A stretch of DNA of 64,000 nt, taken from positions 1 through 64,000 of the forward strand of contig PGYB01000015.1 of the NCBI GenBank assembly GCA_002839445.1. Direction: 5' to 3'. The notes beneath the pieces are model-generated. The model was not told the origin of the DNA. It saw only the letters and a program-made list of their open reading frames with translations, and made no database searches. Position 1 is the first letter of the stretch. Every line of letters starts with the position of its first letter. Of this stretch, positions 32,931 through 42,500 are shown piece by piece. Made by a program: the position numbers and the translations under genes. The DNA is from Candidatus Riflebacteria bacterium HGW-Riflebacteria-1. GTDB taxonomy: Bacteria; Muiribacteriota; Ozemobacteria; Ozemobacterales; Ozemobacteraceae.

Positions 32931-34013
32931 TCAACGAAATTTTGTCAGAGCTGATGAAGCGATGCGACACAGACCTTTTTCCTGACCCAGCCAGAGATTG
33001 CCGTCAGGGTCCTGCAGCATGCACATGATCTCATTGCCAATCAGGCCATCACTCTCTTTAATCACCGATAAGCTGCCGTCTCTGGCGACTCTGGTCAGAC
33101 CATCAAGCTCTGAGCCGATCCAGATAATATTGTCGCGGTCTTCAAAAAAAGAACGGCCCTTGTTGCCAGCCAGGCCGTCCGCCTGCCGCATAATTTTGAT
33201 CGTGCTCAGATCGCCTTTTTTCCAGTCGGGAAAAAGCGTAACGCCGCCGCGGTCAAAAAAGCCTGTTCCAATCCACATTCTGCCGAGAGAATCTTCAAAC
33301 AGCGCCGCAACGTTAGCGTGTGCCAGCAGGTTTTTGCTGGTATACACGACCTTGTTTTCGGCAGACCAGTGCAACAGTCCGCCTGCCGGCGAGATGTAGC
33401 TGCCAATCCAGATGCCGCCAGCAGAATCAGCGCTGATGGCACGCACCAGTTCACCGGGCAGACCATCGGCAGCCCGGTAATGTCGCCATTTTCCTTCTTG
33501 CGAGAGAACAGCCACACCACGCCAGGTGCCTGCCCAGAGCTCGTTCTGCTGCGACCAGCACAGTGCCATGACCTTCGGGTCCGGCATGTCAGAAGTGTGG
33601 TTATGCCATATACCTTGCGGGTCGAGGCGGAGCAAACCCATTTCATGGCCAACCCAGAGGTTGCCAGCCGGGTCGATCAGCAGCGCCTCGATTCTGACCA
33701 GATTTACCGGTGCAGTAGCAATATCAGAGCTGGTTTCTTTGCAGTCGCTCCAGTCATAACGCTTCAATCCAAACAGCCCGCCAACCCAGAGATGGTTTTT
33801 GTCGAGCGCGAGGCCTCTGATCTGGTCGCCATGACAAAAATGGCTCCAGCCCGCCGGCAAGACTCGTTCTGGTGCTGGCGGCGGTTTTGACGGCCACAGC
33901 CACCAGGCGAGAAAGACCATAAGCAGCCATACCAGCGGGTTCTGTGGCTTGTTTAACGGCGCACTGTCTTGTTGTGTTAGTTCTTCATTCATGTCGTTTT
34001 CTGCAGCCTTCAT
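32931..34013 (-). CDS. Membrane-anchored Reg_prop beta-propeller protein
   Basis: About 360 residues. Starts at 34076, 34013 and 33992 are in frame; the predicted transcription start near 34039 makes 34013 or 33992 likely. A single N-terminal membrane helix (PLVWLLMVFLAWWLW) anchors a beta-propeller built from seven two-component-regulator propeller repeats, each with a W[VAIL]G signature: LWVGGLFGLKRY, LWVGHEMGLLRL, LWAGTWRGVAVL, IWIGSY, MWIGTGFF, IWIGSELDGL and LWLGQEKGLC. Normally such propellers are the sensor part of hybrid kinases. Here no kinase is attached, so it may be a stand-alone ligand sensor or scaffold. Confidence 0.75.
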   Translation of the reverse strand: MKAAENDMNEELTQQDSAPLNKPQNPLVWLLMVFLAWWLWPSKPPPAPERVLPAGWSHFCHGDQIRGLALDKNHLWVGGLFGLKRYDWSDCKETSSDIATAPVNLVRIEALLIDPAGNLWVGHEMGLLRLDPQGIWHNHTSDMPDPKVMALCWSQQNELWAGTWRGVAVLSQEGKWRHYRAADGLPGELVRAISADSAGGIWIGSYISPAGGLLHWSAENKVVYTSKNLLAHANVAALFEDSLGRMWIGTGFFDRGGVTLFPDWKKGDLSTIKIMRQADGLAGNKGRSFFEDRDNIIWIGSELDGLTRVARDGSLSVIKESDGLIGNEIMCMLQDPDGNLWLGQEKGLCRIASSALTKFR

Positions 34014-34045
34014 CTGTAGACAGCAGCAGTGATTGCATACTCGGC

Positions 34046-34054
34046 AGTATACCA
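34046..34054 (-). promoter_or_regulatory. Extended -10 element of the propeller gene
   Basis: TGGTATACT on the minus strand matches an extended -10 (TGnTATAAT with one change). No good -35 is needed or seen. Transcription would begin near 34039, which excludes the most upstream ATG of the propeller gene. Confidence 0.4.
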
Positions 34055-34160
34055 GAATACTCCTGATCGACATCATAATAGCCCCGACAACACATTGTAA
34101 AGACGATCAGTGCAGATAATCTCTGCCGGCCGTGGCTTTACACAGAGTCTGCTTAAGTTC

Positions 34161-34189
34161 TGGACAAATGGCAATGGCAGGACTAAAGT
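34161..34189 (+). promoter_or_regulatory. Putative promoter of the Cys-module secreted protein
   Basis: TGGACA (34161-34166) and TAAAGT (34184-34189) are separated by 17 nt, about 80 nt before the well-supported ATG at 34272. Each box is one or two bases from consensus. Confidence 0.4.
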
Positions 34190-34271
34190 GAGAAAATACA
34201 GTCGGCCGGGATGCGGAATGTCTCGAAACCCGGCACAGGATAAAGGCAATCGTTTTTACGAGGAGCAAATA

Positions 34272-35807
34272 ATGAGAAAGAGTCTTCTGGCGTGTTTTTT
34301 TATCGCAGCCCTGCTGCTGACCAGCCAAGCTTCGCTATATGCGAGTTACGGCCTCAACGTAATAGAGAACGACAGCATTGGTGTCATCTATTTTAACCTC
34401 GGCAAGGCCTACAGCGTTCTTCGCGAGCAGGTCAAAAATTTTGACAAGACAGCAGATGCCAACACCAAGAATCAGGTTGAGGAAATGCTCAAGACTATGC
34501 AGGCAGACAGCCCGTTTGGCAAAGACCTGACTGTCGCCAAAATCAGCGAAGCTCTTGAAAAATGGCATAACGATGCGGTTTTTATACCGACCGGCGGCGT
34601 CTGGATCTCGGTTGCCAAAGATCTGCAGCCTAAAGCTGTCATCGAAGCCCAGATCAAGGTCGACAAACTCGCTGAGCTGGTAAAATCATTCCCAAACGCT
34701 CAGGGAATCGACTTTACGCCCAAAAACAACGTCATTAGCCTTCGTCTTCCTGGCATAGCTCTTCCGATAGAAATAAGCAGTGAGCGAATAGTTGTGGGAA
34801 GTGTGTCCGCCATACCGCAGCAGCTCGGCGCAGACTGGCAGCCCTATTATAAGCGCGTAAGTTCGCCTGACCAGCACCTGGCAGTTGAACTCGACGTTCA
34901 GACAATGATAGAAAAGGTCCTCGATCTTGGCCAGCAGCGCTCAGCAGCCACCAGCGAAAAAGTATGCGCCTCGAACATGCGTATAATGCTTGCTGCCACT
35001 GAAATGTACAACATGGACAACGAAAAGATGTTGCGTGAAGTCGACATGAAAGCCCTTGTCGCTGACCAGTATCTCAAAGAAGCGATGGTCTGCCCTGACG
35101 GAGGCGCTTATTCAGCTCGCGGCGATCTTTCTGCCGAAGGCGAAATCAGCTGTTCTATCCACAATACCGTGGCCGACCTGAAAAAATTCGACGGACCAGC
35201 AAAGCCGCAGCCTAAAATCGATGTGGCGAGTCAGCTGCCAGATCCGCGTCTGCAGCATATTGTCCGTGCCCGTATTTTTGCCGATACTGCCGGTTTGTTG
35301 CTGGCTGTTGCGGTTAACGACGAACCAACCAGACAGCAGTTCAAGGAAATGCTGCAGCAGAACCTCAAGATGGCCGAACAACAGTTGTCACAGAATAAAG
35401 GTGACGCCCGCGTCGAAACCGTTAAAAAGATGTTTGCTGCCCTTTCACATGTTGATAAAGCGCCATGGCTTGGTGTGTCGATCAAGCAGACCGAAAACGA
35501 GCAGATTCTGGTCGGCACAGCGGTTGTCGGAGTTCTGGCAGCGATTGCCATACCGAACTTTCAGAAAGCCAGACTTCAGGCGCGCAAAAGTGCTTGTTTT
35601 GCTAATCAGCGCGTGCTGCTCGGCGCCACTGAAATGTATAACATGGACAACGCGGTCATGCTTTCAGAGTTAAATATAGAAACGCTGGTACAGAAGAATT
35701 ACATCAAATCAGCCCCGGTTTGCCCAGAAAATGGTGTTTACAGCAATTCAGGCGATCTGGCCAAAGACGGCAATGTTAAGTGCAGCGTTCACGGTTCAAT
35801 TGACTAG
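34272..35807 (+). CDS. Secreted protein with two Cys-rich pilin-tail-like modules and a buried pilin-like helix
   Basis: A 511-residue protein; the ATG has AGGAG 7 nt upstream and opens a signal peptide (1-24). Residues 25-215 are a beta/helical domain of unknown type. Residues 232-297 and 442-508 are two copies of one module: C..N.R..L.ATEMYNMDN, then L...YL (or YI), CP..G.Y, GDL and a final CS.H. The second copy is preceded by GTAVVGVLAAIAIPNFQKAR (415-434), which is the N-terminal helix of a major pilin without its leader or Glu5. Together these resemble a type IV pilin tail captured inside a larger secreted protein. Function unknown. A strong terminator follows. Confidence 0.65.
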   Translation: MRKSLLACFFIAALLLTSQASLYASYGLNVIENDSIGVIYFNLGKAYSVLREQVKNFDKTADANTKNQVEEMLKTMQADSPFGKDLTVAKISEALEKWHNDAVFIPTGGVWISVAKDLQPKAVIEAQIKVDKLAELVKSFPNAQGIDFTPKNNVISLRLPGIALPIEISSERIVVGSVSAIPQQLGADWQPYYKRVSSPDQHLAVELDVQTMIEKVLDLGQQRSAATSEKVCASNMRIMLAATEMYNMDNEKMLREVDMKALVADQYLKEAMVCPDGGAYSARGDLSAEGEISCSIHNTVADLKKFDGPAKPQPKIDVASQLPDPRLQHIVRARIFADTAGLLLAVAVNDEPTRQQFKEMLQQNLKMAEQQLSQNKGDARVETVKKMFAALSHVDKAPWLGVSIKQTENEQILVGTAVVGVLAAIAIPNFQKARLQARKSACFANQRVLLGATEMYNMDNAVMLSELNIETLVQKNYIKSAPVCPENGVYSNSGDLAKDGNVKCSVHGSID

Positions 35808-35878
35808 AGGCTGTTTCAATACCCTCTAGTAACTGCGAGGAGACCTTGGTCTGCGGAGCAGTCTTATCGTTCAATGAG

Positions 35879-35912
35879 ATCGCCACAACGTAATCGAACG
35901 CGTTGTGGCGAT
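35879..35912 (+). terminator. Rho-independent terminator
   Basis: A perfect 12-bp stem (35879-35890 with 35901-35912) and a 10-nt loop, followed by TCTTTTCT on the plus strand. It lies 72 nt past the stop of the Cys-module gene and separates it from the convergent gene ending at 35939. A smaller hairpin (CTAGAGG/CCTCTAG, 35804-35829) covers the stop codon itself. Confidence 0.75.
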
Positions 35913-35938
35913 TCTTTTCTCTGGCGAAAATCTGGTAA

Positions 35939-36784
35939 TCAGGCGAGCGGCAGGCTGATGTCGCTGCAACAAACGCGGTCGTGAAAATCAATTATCGGAT
36001 CTTCTGAAATACGGGTGCCCAGGACTTCGAGCAGGCGGCAGACGGTATAGTTCTTTGACTGATCCTGGTAATTGGCCAGCCATTCATCGTATTTTCCCTC
36101 AACATCATCAGGCAGTGGGCAGGTAAATTTGAGGCGATCAATATGCAGTCGGTGCGGCTTTGGCGTCAAACGCGCGCGATAACAACTCTGTCTTGCACAC
36201 AGCATGGTATAAAGCGGATCAGCGTTAATTTCGCGGCTGAATTGCTCAAAAGACTGCGAAGAAGGGCTAAGATACTGGCCAACCATAATCATTCTGATGC
36301 CTTTGCAGGTTTCGTAAATGCGCCAGCTGGTATCACGCTGCCTGTGCTTGGCAAAGATGCCGCGCAGATGTTCTACTATTGCAGTTTTTTTATCTTTTTT
36401 CGCGCCAAACCCGATAGCCTCCCAGAAAGAGCGTTTATAGTCGTCGATATCAAAAATGCTGACCGAAGAACTGTTTAAGACCAGGGCACCATAGCGGTTG
36501 CGCGTCACTATGTTGTATTCGTCTATCTCGTGGGTAATTTCTTCTCTGACCGGTTTTTCATAGTTGCTCTCGCGTTCAATGGCACCGTCGATAATCAACT
36601 GCACGCGCTCTGCCTTCGCCGCGCACAAATTTTCGGCAACAGTCGGCGATTCATTTGAACCTGCCGAACAGGTGATCGTTACTGGCTGACCATCTATAAT
36701 GATCTGAAACTCTCCTGCTCGCCAATATCTGAAAAGATGCAAGCGGGAAAGCGCTTCGCTGCTGACTACGTGCGTGTTGTTCAT
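35939..36784 (-). CDS. Conserved protein of unknown function
   Basis: A 281-residue soluble protein; AAGGAGG lies 5 nt before the ATG. No signal peptide or membrane helix. The middle and C terminus contain blocks that recall an uncharacterised family (DTSWRIYETCKGIRMIMV, then DPLYTMLCARQSCYRARLTP, then a repeated Tyr/Trp-rich stretch ending in CRLLEVLG). Several cysteines are present. The gene follows the MFS gene by 18 nt and probably shares its transcript. I recognise conserved-looking motifs but can offer no function. Confidence 0.6.
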   Translation of the reverse strand: MNNTHVVSSEALSRLHLFRYWRAGEFQIIIDGQPVTITCSAGSNESPTVAENLCAAKAERVQLIIDGAIERESNYEKPVREEITHEIDEYNIVTRNRYGALVLNSSSVSIFDIDDYKRSFWEAIGFGAKKDKKTAIVEHLRGIFAKHRQRDTSWRIYETCKGIRMIMVGQYLSPSSQSFEQFSREINADPLYTMLCARQSCYRARLTPKPHRLHIDRLKFTCPLPDDVEGKYDEWLANYQDQSKNYTVCRLLEVLGTRISEDPIIDFHDRVCCSDISLPLA

Positions 36785-36802
36785 CTAGCCTCCTTCGCGG
36801 TA

Positions 36803-38110
36803 TTAAGCTTGATCAGAAGCTTCTGCATATCTGATAAGAGTAGCTTCTTCGGCAGAGAGATGATAAAACCACATTGCAACCAGCAAGATGCCAGTCGCCT
36901 GTACTAGACAAACCCGGCTTGGACTCATCAAATCGCCAAGATAGCCAAACACCATATAGGCAACCGGAAATGAAAAGCCGATAATCGCCTGCATTGTCGC
37001 GAAGAATCGCCCCTTGACCGGCCCGGGCACCACTCTCTGAAACAGGGTCACAAATTTTACGTTGGTTATGCCAAGCGATGCTCCGGCCAGCATCAAGGCC
37101 AGGCCAAAGGTCCACGCATTTATCAGCAGGCCGGGCACTATCATGCTGCCGCCGTAAATTACCATGCTCAGCGACCCCAGGCGAATAGTTCTGCCCCGCG
37201 ATCTTACCAGCGCAGCAGCGAAAGTGCCAAGAAGAATGCCTATCCAGAGCGCGGCTTCGAGCAGGCCCATGACGGTTGCGTTACCATGCAGGCTCTTTTG
37301 CACATAAAGAGGAACGATAACCAGAGTTGGCGTCGCAAAAAAGTTTACCAGCCCAAAGCCAACCAGCAGCTTTTTCAGCAAGGGAAACTTTTGCCACAGC
37401 TTGCTGGTATCGACATTCTCAGCGCCTTCGACCGCATCTGGCGATTCGCTCGCTTCAGCCGGCTGTTCACCAGAATTTACAGTAACTTCGGCTGTTTTGG
37501 CGACCGGAAACACCAGAGTCATTTCGATAATCGCCGAAAAAACATAGGTAATTGCGTTCAGTAAGACCAGCAGCGGAATGCCAAGCCAGGCTATCAGCAT
37601 GGCGCCAAGCACCGAACCGCCAAAGCTGGCGAGATACTGGCTTGATGCCTGATAAGCTACTGCCTGTTCGAGATAATCCTCAGCGACCAGTTCAGGCAGG
37701 CACTTGGTGATTGCCGGGTTAAAAAAGCCTTCGGCAACTGCAATTAGAAGGCCGAACAGATAGGCCTGCCCGAGCGTAAAAGTCTCTGTGTGCAGACTCC
37801 AGGCAACATAGCCCATAAGCGCAGCCGAAGCGAGATCGCAGCTGACCAGCATGACTTTTGCCGGCATGCGGTCAACAACCCGACCGATAATTTTATAAAG
37901 CAGCAGCGATGGCAGTGCTCCGGCCACCATGAAGACGCCCAGCGAAAACCCGCTGTTTTCAGAGCTGATCATCAGTATCCACCAGACGATGGCAATCTGG
38001 TAAACTCTGGTACCAGCCTGGCTGGTGACTTGTCCAAGCCAGAGTCTGAAAAACTGACGATGTGCGAACAAAAACGATCTTTTACTGTCGGGCATTAACT
38101 GGTCCGCCAT
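36803..38110 (-). CDS. MFS transporter, drug-exporter (DHA3-like) type
   Basis: A 435-residue protein with about 12 membrane helices in two halves joined by a charged loop (about 200-235). The N-terminal FRLWLGQVTSQAGTRVYQIA is typical of MFS_3/MefA-like exporters, and the loop GRVVDRMPAKVML after helix 2 is the motif A region. LGTFAAALVRSRGRTIRLG is the matching loop in the second half. It probably exports a small hydrophobic compound. It sits between a Cys-module membrane protein and the conserved unknown gene, all on the minus strand. Confidence 0.85.
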   Translation of the reverse strand: MADQLMPDSKRSFLFAHRQFFRLWLGQVTSQAGTRVYQIAIVWWILMISSENSGFSLGVFMVAGALPSLLLYKIIGRVVDRMPAKVMLVSCDLASAALMGYVAWSLHTETFTLGQAYLFGLLIAVAEGFFNPAITKCLPELVAEDYLEQAVAYQASSQYLASFGGSVLGAMLIAWLGIPLLVLLNAITYVFSAIIEMTLVFPVAKTAEVTVNSGEQPAEASESPDAVEGAENVDTSKLWQKFPLLKKLLVGFGLVNFFATPTLVIVPLYVQKSLHGNATVMGLLEAALWIGILLGTFAAALVRSRGRTIRLGSLSMVIYGGSMIVPGLLINAWTFGLALMLAGASLGITNVKFVTLFQRVVPGPVKGRFFATMQAIIGFSFPVAYMVFGYLGDLMSPSRVCLVQATGILLVAMWFYHLSAEEATLIRYAEASDQA

Positions 38111-38185
38111 TTCGTTGAAAAAAACGTTGATTCAAGCCTGTTTAATCATATTGGAAATGCCTGACAATTTCAATAGCAGGATAAT

Positions 38186-38812
38186 TCAATGGTTCTTTTC
38201 GAGTAATTTGCGCATGATCAGCCAGGTTACCGGCATAATGAGCAGAACCGGCGAAAAGATCAGCAGTTCGACAAAGTCGAAAGCCGTGATAAAAGGCTTC
38301 TCAGCCGTAAAAAGGTGCTCATACTTCTGATAAACCTCTGAATCCTGCAGCGGACCATGGTAGACGCAATAGAGCATGCCTTCAGAACTTAAGTCAGCGG
38401 CTGATCGGTAGCTGCAGTTGTTGGTAGCAGGTATCGGCATTGGTCTGAGGTATTTTTCAAGTGGTGAAGACTCGTTAAACACCAGTTCGTCGTCGAGTCG
38501 CCGCAATACCAGCTTTTCATCTGCCTCGCGGTATTTGTTCAGCGCATTCTCTATGCGTTTCTGCATTTTGAAACAGTTCATGTAGCGCGGTTCTGGCCTG
38601 ATTCCGGCAATAAATTCAATCCTGAAAACTATTTCCTGTCTGATGTTGCGAAGAGTCAGACTGTCGTTCTGTTTGAAGTAAGGCGGGTAAAAAAAATCAA
38701 TTGGCATTGATGCCAATGGTGGCTCAGCTTTCTCATACGCCGTGGCGTCGAACCCGGCAAAAGCAGGCAGGCAAAAGCAGACCAGCAGAAGCACGAGACC
38801 CGACAGTTTCAT
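38186..38812 (-). CDS. Membrane-anchored protein with Cys-rich pilin-tail-like module
   Basis: A 208-residue protein with a signal peptide (1-19), an exported region and a C-terminal membrane helix (about 180-200). Residues 80-153 match the module of the protein at 34272: C..MQKRIE.A...Y, LEKYLRP, C.YRS, DLSSEGMLYC and a closing YHG. The first cysteine replaces the pilin-type CxxNQR. It is oriented with the MFS gene and may be in the same operon (75-nt gap). Function unknown; the shared module suggests a common partner or extracytoplasmic scaffold. Confidence 0.65.
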   Translation of the reverse strand: MKLSGLVLLLVCFCLPAFAGFDATAYEKAEPPLASMPIDFFYPPYFKQNDSLTLRNIRQEIVFRIEFIAGIRPEPRYMNCFKMQKRIENALNKYREADEKLVLRRLDDELVFNESSPLEKYLRPMPIPATNNCSYRSAADLSSEGMLYCVYHGPLQDSEVYQKYEHLFTAEKPFITAFDFVELLIFSPVLLIMPVTWLIMRKLLEKNH

Positions 38813-38957
38813 TTTCCCCGCTCCGAAAAGCTTTAAGTTTATGCATATACTAGCAACAGACTATCAGATCTCAACCGGTTCGTGCAGTTTTTTTCTGGCT
38901 GCTGCTAAAATGTTCTGTTAGATTATAGAGAAAGCAAAATGGCAAGGAGATCGCAGA

Positions 38958-39500
38958 ATGAGCGACAACAGGCCTGTTCTTCCGGGGCGTTGTTACTGGG
39001 TTATTCCTGAACGCTTTCTGGCTGGTGGGTTTCCTTATAATCCGGGAATCGACAACCCTCATGACTTTCTGCATTGCCTGCTCGACTGCCATATCGACGC
39101 CTTTATCGATTTGACCGAAGAAGACGAACTCGTTCACTATCAGCCGGTTCTGACCTCGTTAACCAACCGCGATATTATCTATACCCGCTGCCCGATTGTT
39201 GATTATTCGGTGCCCGAACTTGCCGAGATGCAGCAGATCGTCGTCAGAATAAACAGTCTGCTGGAAGCTGGCCGGCGCATTTATCTGCATTGTCGTGGCG
39301 GAATCGGGCGAACCGGCACAACAGTTGGCTGTTGGCTGCGCAGTCAGGGTTTATCTGGCGATGCGGCGCTCTCCGAGCTTGCCAGACTGTTCAGCGCCAG
39401 TAATGCCGCGCGCTTTACCCGTAGTCCTGAAACCGATGAGCAGCGGGATTTTGTGATAAATTTTGTCAGTGCCGAGAATAAACCGTCAGCAGCTGAGTAA
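38958..39500 (+). CDS. Protein tyrosine/dual-specificity phosphatase-like protein
   Basis: A 180-residue soluble protein; AAGGAG precedes the ATG. The signature HCRGGIGRTGT (111-121) is a PTP P-loop with nucleophile Cys112 and Arg118; the Asp in PIVDYSVP (Asp82) is a likely general acid. The family is cysteine-based phosphatases; substrate could be phosphotyrosine, phosphoserine/threonine or a phosphoinositide. Its 3' end overlaps the convergent hybrid kinase gene by 35 nt. A role in antagonising Ser/Thr or Tyr phosphorylation would fit the FHA proteins in this window, but this is inference. Confidence 0.85.
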   Translation: MSDNRPVLPGRCYWVIPERFLAGGFPYNPGIDNPHDFLHCLLDCHIDAFIDLTEEDELVHYQPVLTSLTNRDIIYTRCPIVDYSVPELAEMQQIVVRINSLLEAGRRIYLHCRGGIGRTGTTVGCWLRSQGLSGDAALSELARLFSASNAARFTRSPETDEQRDFVINFVSAENKPSAAE

Positions 39501-42500
39501 AAATCTTGTTGATCTTCTCACGACTTTTTTTGATCGCGATTACGTCATAATTTTGCAGACCACCGATAAGCGATTCGGCTTCAAGGGCCAGAATTCCGAA
39601 AGAATGCTGCTGTGAAACGAGTTTGACCTGCTCGGCAAGTTCGGCAAGCTCATCGATCAAAATCGCGTTATCGACCGGCGCGAACTTGCTTACGAATTCT
39701 TTAGACACTGTTTCGCAGAGCTTCCATGGATTTGACAGCTGCTCAAAAGCCTCTGGCGGCAGCTTGAATTCAACTTCCTTGCTGGGTTCAAACGAGTTGC
39801 TTATTGGTTTTAAAAAACGGCTGGCCTCAGAAAACAGCTTGAGCAAGCTTACTGGTTTGACAATAAAACCATCGAATAGACCCTTTAACTCTTCGAGTTC
39901 AGCAAAACTGTTGGTGGCGGTGACCGCAATAATCGGTACCGCAGCGAGCTCTTCGTTGCAACGCAGCTCTCTGGCGGCACTGACACCATCTTTCTGTGGC
40001 ATGCGCAGATCCATGAAAATCAGTTCAGGTCGTTGTTTTTTTGCCAGTTCAACGGCTTCGTTGCCATCCGAAGCACAAAACACACTTAATCCTGCACCTT
40101 TCATCGCCTCAGCGATCAATTCTCGATTAGAAGCCGTATCATCAGCAACGAGGATTTTTTGCCCTGCGAACCTCATGACACCTTTGCGAACAGAGTCTGT
40201 TACAGCCTGACTGTGATCAGGTTCGGCGATTTTTACTTCTTTTAATATTACGTCAAAGCGTGTGCCATGCTGCAACTCAGTTTTAACTTTGATGTTGCCT
40301 TTAAGCAGGTCGACCAGCCGACGACAAATTGCGAGTCCCAGACCTGTGCCGCTAAATTGGTTTTGAGCGCGGCGGCGGAACATTGGATTAAAAATGTCTT
40401 CGGGATTCTCGCAATCGATACCAATGCCGGTGTCTTCAATTGTTATCAGCAGGTTAATGTAACTTTTTTCCGTTGAGTGGCTCAGTGACACGCGAATACC
40501 AACTGAGCCATGGTTGGTAAACTTGATGGCATTGCTGACAAGATTAATCAGTATCTCGCGAATGCGTGCCTCGTCAGAAAGAATAGCCGGTGGGACTTCT
40601 GAGTCAATTTGCGTCCAGAATTCAAGGCCCTTGCGTGAAGCTTCATCAGTAAACATCGAATCTACTTCGGCGATCAGATCAGCAATATTTACCGTGCCTT
40701 CTACCATTTTGACTTTGCCTGACTCCAGTTGCACAAGATCGTGAATGCCGTTGATGATATTACTGAGGCTTCTGCTGGCTGCAACTATTGAGGTGGCATA
40801 CTGACGAATCCTGGGGTTTTCAGCCAGTGGAGTCAGCAATTCACTATATCCAATGATTGCGCTTAAAGGTGTGCGTATTTCATGACTCATGCTGGTAAAC
40901 AGCTCGGCAGTATCCATGTCGGCATATCTGGCACTGCTATCAGACTTGTGCATAGCCATGTCAGGGATTTTAAGATCACTGATGTCGATCATTACTCCGC
41001 GATATGGCTTTTGTGACGATGAATAAAGAATGGTCGCGGCAGTGCTGAAAATGCGCAGATAGCGAATCTCTGTTTTTCCGGCCTCGTTAAGTCGACAGAT
41101 GCGAAAATCAAGTGAGTGAATTTCCTTGACTGCGCTGCGTCCCGGCCTTTCAAAGTATGATTTTAAAAGGTGCAAATCTTCTGAATAAACAAGTTTGCAA
41201 AAATCTTTAAAACTGCCATCTGATTGTGCATTTTCACCGAGCAGGCGGCGCATGGTTCCGAATAACTGCAGCTGGGCATTCACCGGGTTATACTGCCACG
41301 CCACGATGCCGCCCGCTTCAGTGCTCTGGCGAAGGATCTCTTCGTTAACGCGCAGTCTCTCTTCAGCCTGTCTCTTGTCTGTAATGTCGACAAAGCAACC
41401 TTCGCAGTATTCACGGCCATTTTCGTAGAAAATCCGGCCATAAGCCGCGGCCCAGAAGACTTCACCGTTGGCGCGGCGGAATTTCATCTCAAGACTGCGT
41501 ACCTGATCACGTTTTCTAAGCTCGTCAAAAAAGAATGTGCGATCTACCGGCGTGATGTAAACCTGATGCTCAATGCTTTGCACCTTGTCTATCGCTTCTT
41601 CTGGCGACGAATAACCGAGAATTTCGGCCATGGCGAGATTCATGCTGATGAAGCGGTCGTTTTGACTTCGCCACAGTCCAACAGGCAGATTCTGGTAAAT
41701 ACTGCGAAAGCGCTCAAGCTCAGCCTGCAGAGCTGTTTCAGATATCTTTTTATCTGTGGCATCAGAGATCACGCCATAGAGTTGTGGCTTTGCAGCATTG
41801 CTTTGCCAGTAAAGCGACACTTTTACCCAGATTGCTCCAGAAGATGCCTGGTCATAATCCGATCTGGCACCGGCAAGTTGCCATACTGATTCACGACGGC
41901 CGCTCGCGGTTTCTTTGCTCAAAATAATCTTGCGCATTTCGAGCCACCGCGTGTGTACCTGCTCATATTGCTCAGGGGGCAGCAACGCGAGAAGATCGCC
42001 TGTTGTTTTAATATTCTCAGGATCGGCATTAAGCAACCTGCGAACATCGCCGGTCAGCCGAACCGATTCATCAGCCGGGTCAATAGAGAAACAGACAATT
42101 TCTGCGGCGTCGGCATAGTGTTTGAGCTGGCCAAGTTGTTCTCTGGCGGTTTCGACAATTTTCGTCACCCGGGTGCTGATTTCGCTGAACTCGTCGGTCA
42201 CGATATCTGCAGACTGTGCCGGCAGGCTTCCATTAGTTAATGGTTGCAGACTCTTTTTGAGACTGGCAAGACGCCTGCCGACTGTCAACTCTATCGAAAA
42301 AGCAATACCAACAACCGCTCCGGCAGACATTAACAAAATTATCACCAGCTGATAAAGCATAAATTGATCAGTCATGCCAGACAAAGCGTTTGGTCTGATG
42401 CGAAGCCTGATCTGCCAGTCTTCGGTCTTGCCATCTATATCAGGAATCATCAGGTTTTGCTGGTATGAAATACTTGGCAGCCTGCGTTCGCGAATTCCGT

